Positions 1 to 11,186 are shown, numbered from the stretch's first letter. The stretch is 64,000 nucleotides of DNA from Madurella fahalii (GCA_029876055.1 CM056876.1:1240001-1304000); one strand, 5' to 3'. A program made the numbers and translations. The notes: generated by a model from the sequence alone, not told the origin.

Positions 1-1
1 A

Positions 2-2353
2 GCCATGCTTCACGATGATATGGCAACCTTCTGCGCGGCCATCAAAGAGTCCGTCATCGATGATAAGCCAGCCTTCGGCATTGCTTATGTAGATGCTGCC
101 ACAGCACAGTTCTACGTCTCCCAGTTCCAGGACGACGCGGACCTGACCAAGTTTGAAACCTTTGTAGTCCAAACGTCGCCACGGGAGCTGGTTCTAGAAA
201 AGTCATGTCTTTCGACCAAGGCCCTCCGCATCCTCAAGAAGAACGCGACGCCAATGACCATCTGGAATTACCTCAAGCCAGGGACGGACTTCTGGGATGC
301 CGACAAGACGCGATGGGAGCTTGATTCCGGTGGCTATTTCGTCTCGGATGAAGGGACAGCCTGGCCGGAAACCCTGGCGAAAGCCCGAGACAGCGACTTG
401 CTCCTGTCTGCATTTGGCGCTCTTGTTCATTACCTTCGTACGCTGAAGCTCGAGCGCAGCCTCCTCTCGCGGGGCAACTTCCAGCTCTATGACCCTATCG
501 CTCGCAATGGCACTCTCATCCTCGACGGGCAGACCCTTATCAACCTAGAGGTCTTCGCTAATAGCGTGAACGGAGGTGCCGAGGGGACGCTATTCAAACT
601 GCTCAACCGTTGTATCACGCCATTTGGTAAGCGCCTTTTCCGCCAATGGGTCTGCCATCCGCTGTACAACGCCCAAAAGATCAACGAGCGCCTGGATGCG
701 GTGGACGTGTTGTTGGATGCCGATTGCCAGATCCGAGAGCAGTTCTCGTCCGGCATGACCAAAATTCCTGACCTCGAGAGACTCGTCTCCCGGATCCACG
801 CGGGCAGCTGCAAGCCCAGCGACTTTGTCCGCGTTTTGGAAGGCTTTGAGCAGATTGAGTACACCACAAGCCTGCTGCAAACATCAAGCAACTGCAGCAG
901 CAATGGCATCATAGGCCGACTTCTGGCGTCTATGCCCAACCTGAGCGAACCTCTCGACTACTGGAAGGGTGCATTTGACCGCGAGAAGGCCCGGGAGGAA
1001 GGGTTGTTCATCCCCAGCAGAGGAATCCAGGACGACTTTGATAGTGGTTCTGATAATATCAACCTCATCAAGGGTCGACTTCAGGCCCTTTTGACCAAGC
1101 AGAAAAGCGCCCTGAAGAATTGGAGCATTAAGTTTGCCGATGTGAGTAAGGAGGTCTACCAACTCGAAGTGCCGAAGGGCGTGAAGGTCCCCAAGGACTG
1201 GCGGCAGGTATCTGCTACAGCGAGCGTCAAAAGATACTACTTCAGGGAACTGGATAGCCTTATCCGCGAGCTCCAGGAGGCCGAGGAAGTCCAGTTGCAG
1301 ACTATCCGCGACATTACCTCTAGCTTTTACCAGCGTTTCGACGCCGACTCGGAGACCTGGCTCCGAAGCATCCACATTGTTGCGCAGCTTGACTGCCTTA
1401 TAAGCCTGGCTAACCTATCGGCTTCCCTGGGCGAGCCGCGCTGCCGCCCAAGATTTGTGGAGGAGGAGCGGAGTGTGATCGAGTTTGAGGAGCTGCGATA
1501 TCCGTGTATATTCGTGGACGATTTCATCCCCAACGACATCAAGCTCGGTGGCAACGAGGCCAAGATTAATCTGCTTACTGGTGCCAACGCGGCTGGCAAG
1601 TCAACCATTCTGAGGATGGCAAGTGACGATCCCGGTACCGTGACCCCCCGTTTATCCCATTCTGACTCTCGATAGACTTGCACTGCCGTCATTATGGCCC
1701 AGATCGGTTGCTACCTCCCAGCGATCTCCGCTCGTCTAACGCCCATTGATCGAATCATGTCCCGTCTGGGGGCCAATGACAATATCTTTGCAGCCCAGTC
1801 CACTTTTTTCATTGAGCTATCCGAGACGAAAAAGATCCTGGCTGAGGCAACTTCTCGCTCGCTTGTTATCCTCGATGAGCTTGGGCGAGGCACCTCGTCC
1901 TACGACGGACTCGCCGTTGCGCAGGCGGTCTTGCACCATATCGCTAGCCATATTGGTTGTCTCGGTTTTTTCGCAACCCACTACCGCTCTCTCGCCGCAG
2001 AGTTCGACAGGCACCCAGAGATCCGGCCGCGACGGATGCAGGTTTACGTTGATGATATGCATCGGCGCATCACTTTCTTGTATAAGCTGGAAGACGGCGT
2101 TGCAGAGAGCTCTTTCGGCATGCACTGCGCAGCCATGTGTGGTATCCCCAGCAGAGTGATCGAGAAAGCCGAGGTTGCAGCGCGAGAGTGGGAGCACACG
2201 GGCCGTCTGAAGGGGAGCCTGGAACGCGTCGAGACGGGGTGTTACATCCCTTTAGGCGTTCTGAGCGATGTCTCGAATATCCTGCGGGAGGATGGGGATG
2301 GTGTGACGGAGCACAGCCTTTACGTGTTGCTGCGAGCCATTGAGGCGTTGTAA
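2..2353 (+). CDS. MSH6: DNA mismatch repair protein MSH6, 3' part (5' end outside the window)
   Basis: Mismatch recognition ATPase of the MutS family; with MSH2 it forms MutS-alpha, which binds base mismatches and small loops in the nucleus. Exons 2..1618 and 1676..2353. The window opens inside the connector domain, so the N-terminal PCNA-binding and mismatch-binding parts lie upstream. Lever/clamp helices follow, then the ATPase: Walker A GANAAGKS (about 1580-1603), and after the intron the signature and Walker B LVILDELGRGTSS (about 1864-1902) and FFATHY. The tail GMHCAAMCGIP is typical of MSH6. Joining exons after codon ATG restores the family sequence RMTCTAVIMAQIGCY, so the 57-nt intron 1619..1675 starts with GC (GCAAGT) and ends in AG, with a CTGAC branch site. 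No other gene touches it in the window. It looks intact. Confidence 0.93.
1619..1675 (+). other. GC-AG intron in MSH6
   Basis: The donor is GCAAGT directly after ATG; the acceptor is GATAG, with CTGAC as a branch site shortly before it. Reading through instead adds a stop at 1673-1675. The splice restores the conserved residues after Walker A. Confidence 0.85.
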
Positions 2354-2978
2354 GTGCATACGCCATCCGTTGTATCTGACTTTGGTGTCTGCTATCGACA
2401 CCCTCATGTGGTGGTAATTACTGGGTTAGTCCTAGGAGCGAGTTCGTACAGTTCAAGGCTCCCCTCGAGGGAACGCTGCTACCCGGTGACCCTCATAGAG
2501 GCGTCCGGCCGCAACGTTGACAGCTGGATCGTCCCCGTGAAGGATCAGCACAAACATTACTACGGGACGGGTCGGGGTCAGTATTTTAGGGATTTTATAG
2601 GTCAAACGGGTTGAATAGAACGGTTTACGGAGATAACGAGCGTTGCTTAGCTGTACCTCCCGGCAGTCAGGATGTAGAAACGCACTCAGACCCTCACGCC
2701 TTCCGCAGAGGCCTAAGTAGGGGATCGAAGTCTGAAAGGTGTAATAGGCGAAGTAAAACCCCTATTTGAAAGCCTGGGGGTGTTTTCATGAGTAAGGTAT
2801 GCTAGCCGGCTTAACTTTTAGTAGTTCCCGTCCACCCTTTTTTTTCTCTTTTCTTTTCTTTTTTTTTTTTCGGTATCCTACTGTGTACCTTAGGTAAGCT
2901 ACGATTTCCCCCGAGCCACCAAACACCAACTACAAAGCTCAAAGCACCACGTAACGCCCGACAAACATGTAATCATCC
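2354..2978. other. Intergenic, MSH6 3' flank; contains a pyrimidine tract
   Basis: No gene recognised. An open frame of 86 codons (2354-2614) has no family features. A strong T-rich tract lies at 2838-2870. The region serves the 3' ends of two convergent genes. Confidence 0.5.
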
Positions 2979-3707
2979 TCAGGGAAAACACACTTCGAAC
3001 GGCCCCACGCAATGCAGGCCCCAACTCTCACTCTGACAGCACCTCTCCAGCCCCAAACACAGCTCTTCCCCACACCACCTCCCGGGGCCCGGCACCGGCG
3101 GCGGGTCCTCGCAGACAACTCCACCGCATCCCTGGTCAGGCTTGGTACAGATGCCGCAGCTAGGATTGCAGCACGTCTCGCCGGCCGCGCAGGTAGTGTT
3201 GCCGCAGGTGGGGCCGAGGCCCGGGTCCGGGTCCGGCGGCGGGGGCAGGCAGCCCTCCATGGTGCAGGGCGTGCCGGGCGGGGCGCACTTGCCGCAGCTC
3301 TCGTTGCAGCAGACCTGGCCCAGCGGGCAGAAGAAGTCGACGTCGGGCCCGCACTGCGGGCCCAGGCACGCCTGCTCGGTACACGCCTCCCCCGGCATGG
3401 CGCAGATGCCGCAGCTGGCGTTGCAGCACACCTGCCCGCTGGCGCACACGTTGGGCCCGCATGCCGCCGCCTCCACCTCCTCCTCCGACGCGTCGCGGCG
3501 TTCCGGGTGCGGCACTGGGACGCAGGTGGGTGTCCCCGAGACGATGATGCACCTGGTGCCGGCTGCGCAGCGGACGGTGGCGCAGCTGTGGGCGGCTTCT
3601 TCTTGTTGTTGTTGGTGGTGATGGCGGCCAGGAGACAAACCCACTGGGTTGGCGACGGCCTGGAAGATCAGGGCGGATCCGAGGGCCACGAGGTGAAAGA
3701 GAGTCAT
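2979..3707 (-). CDS. Secreted cysteine-rich repeat protein (unknown function)
   Basis: Single-exon gene for 242 residues. The first 20 or so residues form a signal peptide (hydrophobic core ALIFQAVA), so the product should enter the secretory route. A His/Gln run follows, then a Cys pair region (CATVRCAAGTRC). Next come three copies of a module of about 35-45 residues with the pattern CGxxxCxxGxxCCNxSCGxCxxPGxxCxxxxC, split by Pro-rich linkers, and a fourth diverged copy at the C-terminus that has lost the NxSCG core. The CC pair and regular spacing suggest several disulfide-bonded small domains, as in secreted effectors or wall-associated proteins. I do not recognise a named family. A TATA-like TTATATTTG lies about 100 bp upstream on the minus strand. 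GC content is higher than in the flanks. Confidence 0.75.
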   Translation of the reverse strand: MTLFHLVALGSALIFQAVANPVGLSPGRHHHQQQQEEAAHSCATVRCAAGTRCIIVSGTPTCVPVPHPERRDASEEEVEAAACGPNVCASGQVCCNASCGICAMPGEACTEQACLGPQCGPDVDFFCPLGQVCCNESCGKCAPPGTPCTMEGCLPPPPDPDPGLGPTCGNTTCAAGETCCNPSCGICTKPDQGCGGVVCEDPPPVPGPGRWCGEELCLGLERCCQSESWGLHCVGPFEVCFP

Positions 3708-4728
3708 TGTGGATGGTTAGTATAAGGTTGCGTGGGGGGCCCGGGCAGGGAGCTGCAGTGGCGGGAAGCTAAAAGGAGAGGGGTGGCTTCGAAACGTGGG
3801 ACTGGATACAGCAAATATAAGTAAAGGAGACTGGCTAAAGAGCGCCAATGCGCCAAGAATGAACTAGGTGCCATTTTGATCCAGATCTCCCGTAAATTAT
3901 ACATGAATTAAAGGCTATCTAGCGGAATGTAACATGCAGGGCGGGTTCAGACGCGGAGCTAATCGCTTACTTTTAGGTACCGGATTGGGGAAACTCGAGC
4001 CAAGGTTTACGGGCCAGGAAAATTTCCTGGTCAACGTTCTGCCAAGAAGCAAGATCCTGATGGTTTGGATTTGAGCTTCTAATAATAGAATCTAAATACC
4101 TGAATTTCAACGACGTCGTGGAAACTTGTGACTTGCAGCAGTTGGCCTGGAATGGCTGTAATCCGACGTTCCACCAGGAATAAAGCCATAACTGTAGCAA
4201 AACACGGAGGTGCTCTCTCTTGGCTTAGTATGTGTGCGGTAAACCGAGATATGAGATATTTACAGCACAAGATACGGGAATGCTTGAAACAACTTTTGTC
4301 TTACAACTGATGATTCGCTGATTGTAGTGCAGGGAAGGATCTACCCGATAACGACCTACAAGTATAAGGTACGTTACTTACAGAGAAAACACCAAGTGCT
4401 AAATCTAGAGCCGAGCACCTGAAACAACAGATAGTTACTGTATAGAAAGTCCGTTCTCGAAGTCTATTTCCGACATCTCTCTTTGGATCACGGCCGCCGG
4501 TTGAGTCAGCGCTTAGAGCAGTCTCGGGAATTAATTACCTTGGTGGAGCAAATCCAAGCACACCGTGTTTTAGGTTTTCTGCTGTCTATTAGGGCAGGGT
4601 ATTACATCCTCCTTTCTTTTCTTTTTACAACACTCATTACCAATTTTATCGCCCATTTCTAAGTCGCCAAGTATACAAAATTCTGCTGTTTTAGGCCCGG
4701 CCCATTGTTCCTTTGAGGAATTCCTCGG
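3708..4728. other. Intergenic, about 1 kb, no gene seen
   Basis: Holds the promoter of the cysteine-rich gene on its left side and the 3' flank of the transporter on its right. Several short open frames (60-75 codons) show no start context, introns or family motifs. Confidence 0.5.
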
Positions 4729-5888
4729 CTATACCCTGGTCTCTCTGTCGGCCTCGCTTCTGTTGCAAGAATGGAAATGGAATGGATTTCCTACCAGCGG
4801 GTAGTGCGGTATGTGAGGCCATTCCATATCAGGCCATTCAATATGGGTCCATTCCACATGGGGCCCCTGGTATTCAGTGCCGTCAATCTGGATGGGCGCT
4901 TGCCCGAGCAAGTACATGTACCAGTAGTACACGCCACAAAACAGACTGCCTCCGAGCACGTTGCCCAGTGTTGCGGGAATGATACCTGCAAGGAAGTTAT
5001 TCTCAGTTCGGTTGGCCGCGTACGTAGAGGAACCTACCCTTCCAAATGTAAAGCCCTACTTTCAAGTCCGGGGTGTGCAACCAGATTGCAAGGGGAATGT
5101 AGAACATATTGGCGACGACGTGGTCAAGGCCCAGGGCCACGAACGCAAAGATGGGCCACCACATGCCGATGATCTTTGAACTGAGATCCTTTGCCTGGGT
5201 GCCTAGGAAGCAGGCAAGGCAGACAAGCCAGTTGCACCCTATACCTCGAAAGAAGATTTGATGCATCTGTGGGGTAATTTGTTTCTTTGTGGCGAAGGCC
5301 ATCACTTCTTCTCGGTAAGGCGTTGCGTCGAATACACCGCCGTCTAGATTGAAGTCGTCAGTCCAAGGTATTTACACGGATGGAGGTTTAGGAGGGGTGG
5401 GCTCTTACATCCCATGATCATGGCCATGACCAAGAGGGAGCCAATGAGGTTCCCAACGAAACAGAGGAACCAATGGAGAAGCATTTTGCGGACCGACAGC
5501 CGACAATGGAGAACAGCTACCATGGTGTACTAAACCCAAGTGAGCGACGGGCTGGGCAAAAATGCGCACGTGGTCGGCCTACCATGGTGGTTGCAGTAAA
5601 AAGGTCAGCACCGGTTAGTACGACCAACACAAGTCCGAGAGGGAATGCTGCGCCCCCCACCAACTTGATTAGGCCTGGTGCATTTTCCTGATACCACGGG
5701 GCCGCAAGAGCAGTCAGTGACACCGAGCAGCCGAAGCTCAAGAGGCACCCGGCAGAAACCGCAGATAGGAAGATCTTGTCTGGTCGGGTATTGCCCTTCT
5801 TCACACCGGCCCGGGAGACCAGCTCGGCGGTCTCGGCCGGGGTGAATGCAGCGAGGTTTGTAATATTGGCCACGAGAGGGTTGCTCAT
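4729..5888 (-). CDS. Formate/nitrite family transporter (likely nitrite transporter, NitA type)
   Basis: FNT-family membrane channel; the fungal members studied (Aspergillus NitA) import nitrite at the plasma membrane. Four exons on the minus strand: 5583..5888, 5409..5529, 5038..5343, 4729..4985, giving 329 residues, the usual FNT size. Introns of 53, 65 and 52 nt have GT-AG ends, and reading phase is kept at each join. Hydrophobic helices start at SAVSAGCLLSFG. FNT landmarks are GADLFTATTMY, RGIGCNWLVCLACF and LDHVVANMF, whose His (about residue 217) matches the central pore histidine. The N-terminus MSNPLVANITNLAAFTPAET is typical of fungal members. The C-terminal tail carries a pentapeptide repeat ending in EWP/EWT. 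It is divergent from the copper nitrite reductase gene, which supports nitrite as substrate; that choice over formate is inference. Confidence 0.88.
4817..4861 (-). repeat. 15-bp tandem repeat (3 units) inside the transporter C-terminal exon
   Basis: Three units of the form GGCCATTCCATATCA with one to four changes each. On the coding (minus) strand they give the pentapeptide pattern xHxEW/xxMEW-P, in the cytosolic tail after the last membrane helix. The repeat unit is a multiple of three, so copy-number change keeps the frame. Confidence 0.75.
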
Positions 5889-6555
5889 GGTCCTAATGAT
5901 TTCGAGATTGTGAGCGTTTCACAGTAAAGTTTATAGTGGTTGGCACGGTTTGGATCCGTACGAGTCCCGGATTGTGGAGGAGATGGATATTTGCCCCTTA
6001 AATACTCCAACCTCCCCGCTGCCCAATGACGCCAGAGAGCATCAGACCTGTCGCTGGCCGGGAGCCATGAGGAAAAAACATCTCCTGACTTGTTTCTAAG
6101 CATCAATCACCTTACTGCGAAGCGTGCTGAAACGACAAAACCATAACGTGGCTGCTACTAAGCAATGGCTGGATGCTTGACATCGTATTCCTAGAGGGGA
6201 GGCCTCACCAGACCGCATCGCCTCGCATTCAGACGAGGAGTCTCCCCACCATCAGAAGATCCCGGGGAAGGAAGGTGGGCGCATCGGTGATCTCTCGGCC
6301 TTGAGGTTCCATCTCGGTCTATCCTGCACTATAATGGGCGGCCCGCGTTGACAGATCACGCACATCCCCGCATTCCACATCAGCGTGCTGCACGGCCCTG
6401 TACGGCAAGTCTGAAGGTCGATCTTCCTGATGCATATGAACACCACACTCATCTCGGCCATAAAGCGCTCCGCGCAATACCTCGGGATCAACCAGCAAAC
6501 GACAGATCACAATCTCCCAAGGCTCCTACTTCCTTACACCCGCGTCAAGTTCTAG
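5889..6555. promoter_or_regulatory. Shared divergent promoter of the nitrite transporter and nirK
   Basis: A 667-bp region between two divergently read genes of the same pathway, so common control by nitrite or nitrate is likely. No regulator site could be named with confidence; a GATA core occurs near 5980. Small open frames here have no support. Confidence 0.6.
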
Positions 6556-8148
6556 ATGTCCAATCTCAGCCATTGTTTGGCGAAATGTGGGAGTCTGGCC
6601 CCAGCAGCCATGGCTCCAGCAACCGGCCGACTCTCATTGTTCGTGAGACCAAGGGCCCCATTCCCGCTTGCTGCTGGTCGCGCAACCCCTACACTGTCGA
6701 GGCGGGGTCGCGCGTTCGCGGCAATGGGGGCTCAGCCCTTTTCCACCAAATCGCGACCCACTGAGCAAGCGCAGAAGTCCCGTTTCATCCCCTTTGCGTT
6801 CGCCGGTGCGGCCCTTACTGCGGTGGTCTACCTTGACCAGCGACGTCGGCCTGATCCATTCAAGATGGAATTGAAGCCAGCGATCAAGGTTCCCCGCAAG
6901 GATAAGCTTCCGGGAGAAGAGCCTGGCGGAGAAGAGGTACTATAACTCTACGAAGGCTCCAAGATCTGCGGCGCGGTGCTGATATAAATCGACAGGGAAG
7001 GCCTGCTTACGGTGATAACTCGAACGTGAGTGCTTGATCGACCTATCCTTCAAATCTACAGTATCATCTAACTTCAGCAGCCTTCTGTGACGCTGGAGCC
7101 TGTTTCGGGAGTAAGCTCCGGCCGGCAGTCCTTCGAGGCCGTCGACGATGACCTTCCCGCTGAGATCGCAAGCCTCCCTATTGAGCAGGCAATCCTCACA
7201 AATGCGCCCTATGTTCCTCCACCCATCACCAGAGACCACAACGCTCTGGTCCGCGTGCCTCTGGTAACTACAACCAAGCTCGCCCAACTCACCAGCCAGT
7301 ACAAGTACGAGCAGTGGACGTTCAACGGGACTGTTCCAGGGCCATTCATCCGAGCTAAAGTGGGCGACGTCGTCGAGCTCTCGCTCACGAACAAAGACAC
7401 AACAGGCAACCCGCACAACATTGACTGTCACGCGTTCACCGGACCCGGCGGTGGGGCTGCTGTCACAACTGTCGAGGAAAACGAAACCAAGACGGCCCGG
7501 TTCAAGCTGCTATACCCAGGACTGTACCTCTACCACTGCGCTGCGGCGCCGGTGCCCGTGCATATCGCCAATGGCATGTATGGCCTCATGTACGTGCAGC
7601 CAGAGAAGGAGGATCTCCCGCCGGTCGACAAGGAATACTATGTTATGCAGAGCGAGTTCTACCACGAACCGCCCGAGATCGAGGACGACGGTCGCCGTTC
7701 TGAGATTGTCGAGTTCTCGTACCCCAACGGCCTCCGCGAGGAGCCGCAGCTTATTGCGTTCAACGGGAGCGAATCCGCCCTGACCAGGGATCATCCCCTC
7801 AAGGCCGAGGTTGGGGACAGCGTCCGCATCTTCTTCGGCAACGCCGGGCCGAACCTGACCAGCTCGTTCCACGTCATCGGGTCTCACTTCAAGAACGTGT
7901 ACCGCGACGGCGACGTCGTCAGCCCACCGTCCAAGGCCATCCAGACCGTCACGGTGCCCTCGGGCGGCGCGGCCATTGTCGATCTGGACATGAAATACCC
8001 GGGCACCTACACGCTGGTCGACCACTCCATCTTCCGTCTCGACAAGGGCGCCGTCGGTTTCTTGAACATTTCCGGAGAACCCGTGCCTGGCATATACGAG
8101 AGCCCGAAGCCGGCCAGACCGTGCGTGGGCTGCAAGCTTCACGCTTGA
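6556..8148 (+). CDS. nirK: Copper-containing nitrite reductase (NirK type), mitochondrial
   Basis: Reduces nitrite to nitric oxide, the key step of fungal denitrification, in mitochondria. Exons 6556..6936, 6996..7025 and 7078..8148 give about 493 residues. The Arg/Ser/Ala-rich N-terminus (SLFVRPRAPF, FSTKSR) followed by a membrane helix (FAFAGAALTAVVYL) fits import and anchoring. Two cupredoxin domains follow. Type 1 copper ligands: His250 (PHNID), Cys291 (YHC), His299, Met304 (HIANGM). Type 2 ligands: His255 (CHAFTG), His290, His453 (VDHS). Catalytic Asp253 and His402 (SFHVIGSH) are also present, so the enzyme looks active. Numbering depends on the 30-nt second exon, chosen because both flanking introns (59 and 52 nt) have good ends. 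A second Met at 6610 has the better start context and would still leave a presequence. Confidence 0.92.
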
Positions 8149-9198
8149 TGGTGAGGCGGGGCATCTAACTACGGTATTCTCTCCCCGGCACGGAAAGGGG
8201 CGAGGGCCCTGAGGGGGTTTGAGAACGGCAGACGCAGGTGGGTAAACGACGATTTGATGAGATTACGACACGACTTCGGTATATTTTTGCCTCTCTCTTT
8301 TACGATCTGGGGTTGGATGCAGGAGCTGCTGCACCGTCTGCACGAGGGCGGCTCAGGGCGCAGTTAGTGCGAGGTCAACGTCCCCATGCAGTTAGCTAGA
8401 TACGCCTCAATTCTGAAAACAGTCTCTAGCGCACACCCTCTTCTCCTTTGGGAAAATTAGGGTGGGGGTAATGTTAGGTAATTTTATGTCACGGAATGAC
8501 GGCATTGGCGGCCTGGCCCGCCCTCGCGTCGACGCCCGGAAAACACCGGCCCAATCATTCTACAGCCAACCACAAGAGGATCTCCTCGGCAACCGTGATC
8601 CGGCCCTGAGGGTCACCCGCCTTGGTCCTGCACCTCTCTCTGGGCACAGCCAGCTGCTTGGCAGACATCGGTTCTCCGGTTCATCTCCATCTCATCGATG
8701 TTTTGCATTATAAGTAATCCCATTAGTCGCAGATATTGCCAAGGTTGTCACTGTCTCACCTGCATCCGTTGGGTTGGGGCTTAACATTTCCGGGCAGTGG
8801 GTCAGCACAGTGCCCACAAGGCCCTCGTTCCCCAACTCCATAGTCGCCTTGAAAAGCTGGCTCCCCCGTAAAGCAGGGGCGGGCCGTGTGCTCCTCTTGA
8901 TGGCCGCATCAGTTGTAACGAGCGATGGAACGTAACTGCATTGGTGAAAAACTGCGTGCTTCCGTCTGGAGTGTTGGTGTCACGCAGCTGTCCAATGATT
9001 GGCTCGCTCCGTGATTGTTGCTTCCACCTGCATCCGATCTGGCTTATTGTCGCTTGGGACGAACTCAATGACCTATGCCATTCTAATCACGGCAAGAAGA
9101 CTAACAACTCACTCCCCGAATGAGATATTTAGGCAGTCGATGAAGCTCTCTGCCAGGTCGAGAAATCCTCGATACTGGAGGAAACGGTCTAGTAAGAA
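8149..9198. other. Intergenic, about 1 kb, no gene seen
   Basis: 3' flank of nirK. Short open frames only; no motif, intron pattern or repeat recognised. Confidence 0.5.
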
Positions 9199-9897
9199 TC
9201 AATACACCTCCGGTGCAGAAGCCGCATCTCCCCTAGAGTTACGGTGTAGAAAAGCGGGGAAAATGATCCTGAGCGCTGCCGGATCGTGTCCCCCGGCCAT
9301 CGGAAGCTGATTTCGGTGACCTGATGCTCCAAAATATCGAGAAGCATCTCCGTGGCGGCTGTGATGCATTCCGTAGTATTGTTGCGCACTAATGTCGTAT
9401 TGTCCCATGTATGCCGCGCATTGAGTGATGGGCAATGGAAGACGTCCTAGTTCCGCGGCCAGCCTCCCGACCTGGGCTAACGAGCCAATGCCATAATGCC
9501 GATAAAGGGTATCAGCTATCGAGGTTTGCAGCTCAGTTCTTAATTCCTGGAGTGAGAAATTGTCCGGTGATGACGTGATAGCGGCTTGTTGTTCCGGAGT
9601 CCCACCTTTACCGCGGGGGATCGGCACAAACTGTTGTGCTGCCCAACACAAGTACATCAACTCCGCTTGTAAAAGCTTAACCCGTCGATCAGTTTCTTAT
9701 CCTGAGTAGTTGCAACGATATCCCAGCCAATTGCGTTGATGCGGCAACCTAGGTAAGCACTCGTAGATCGGCACCCGCAGAGGTCGCAAGTCGCAGCCTC
9801 GCAAGCCACATTGTCGAGAGCCATAAGACCGCAGCATCCGAGAAAAACGATTCAACTCCGAGATGCCCTCAATAGCCATTTCCCTTTTGAGTATCAT
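9199..9897 (-). pseudogene. Decayed NB-ARC-like tail of an NLR
   Basis: Two short minus-strand frames (9199..9660 and 9697..9897) separated by stops. In the first, LAAELGRLPLPITQCAAYMG is followed by QYDISAQQYY. This matches the helical segment after the nucleotide-binding site of fungal NB-ARC proteins (pattern LGxLPLAIxQAxAYI...ISxxxYL). No P-loop or other ATPase motif is left. It lies directly downstream, on the same strand, of a SesB-like esterase relic, so both probably derive from one esterase-NB-ARC gene. The call rests on one motif region and is tentative. Confidence 0.4.
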
Positions 9898-10229
9898 TCA
9901 GGGTGGTTTTGATTGTTTGCCTGCTCCTTGCACCGAGTCAAGAGACTAACCCCTCGGAGCGACTTATCCGACAGTTACAGATATGTATGGCACACTCCAT
10001 TTTGCTTGCACATTTCAAGTTTCTAAAGCAATTAATTAAGTTAAATTCCTGAATAGGCCATTATTCCATACTACTTACCCGACACTACTGGTTCCGCGAA
10101 GCATAACACGAGCCTCGCGGCCCTGTCTATCGTCTTTAAGGGCAAACTGCCCTTCCACTTATAATAGCTTAGGTTCTGCCGTGAAACTGGCAGTCATGGT
10201 GATCGGGGAACTCGAACGTAGAATTCCGG

Positions 10230-11186
10230 ATGACTATTGGGTATTATTGGTTTCGATAGCGAGGGGCTGTGGCAATATAGGCAGTTGGGTGCCGGTATTC
10301 AAGTATGCTACGACGAAGCCGCTACGAGCTCCCACGTGGTCAACAAGGTCGAGAGGTGGTTTTCGAGCCGAAGAAAACCAGGAACCCTGCACATTCTCAA
10401 ACTTGCTGATCCCCGAATGATCGGCAGAAAATCCCATGAGCGTCTCTCGTTCATCGTTGTTGACGAATTCTCATGCTGATGACGCTCCAGATACAATCCA
10501 TTACTAGCAACAGCAGTAGGATCCGGGCCTGTAGCGGCTTGAGAGTACTCGGATGATTGACATGAGAACTTACCATCAGCGTCAACCACGTTCTTATGAA
10601 ACAGCACTTCAGCTTGAGAGTGGGTGGCAGCTACTCAAAGAAACCGACGAACCGATACTCGTGGGATATGGTATGAAATTGCTCGGACAAGGTCGGCGAA
10701 AAAATGGCTTCTTCCATAGCGTGGCAGAAGAGTACTTTGGAGTTTTCCCATAAATCATGTGAGCGCCTTGGATACAGAGTCAGCAATGCTGCCTCCATTG
10801 CCTCTGCAGCGAGGAGCTCCAGAAAGGGTCATGCCGGCGGCTGAAGCGAAGATTTCGAATGTAACGGTACTTAGCTTTGCCCTTACGATGGCCTGCTTCA
10901 TGACCAGATGACCTAGTGAGTGACAGATAAAAACAATGGGGTGATACCACGTTTCATGGTTTCGCAGGTCCTGGGGCTGTTCAAGGAGGGCGAGCGCGTG
11001 GTCGCCAACGGAAGTTGTGTGGGTCAACCAAAGCAGCCGAGTTGTACGATGAGAGAAGAACACGGGCTGTCGGTATGAGGGTTGTAAGGCGATATTTAGG
11101 CCAAAATATCTGGCGATGGTCCTTAGACGTTCACGAGCTCGGGCATGGCCCCGCGAGCCTTTCGGGCTCAGACTATGGATAAACAA
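10230..11186 (-). pseudogene. Decayed SesB-like alpha/beta hydrolase head of an NLR
   Basis: The minus frame 10755..11186 contains PIVFICHSLG followed by HLVMKQAIVRAK. This is the nucleophile elbow of the lipase/esterase domain found at the N-terminus of many fungal NLRs (family form ICHSLGGLVxKQAL), here with the second Gly of GG changed to His. GMTLSGAPRCRG stands where the family has GITFLGTPHRG. Further on, in another frame, SEQFHTISHEYRFVGFFE is followed by a stop, and then ADHSGISKFENV matches the family motif NADHxxxxKF. Stops and frame shifts show it is dead. It heads the NB-ARC relic at 9.2-9.9 kb. Confidence 0.55.

Noticed and set aside
3012..3725. Plus-strand frame of 237 codons over the cysteine-rich gene
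   Set aside because: Antisense shadow in GC-rich DNA; Arg/Ala-rich low complexity without signal or family features, whereas the minus frame has a signal peptide and Cys periodicity.
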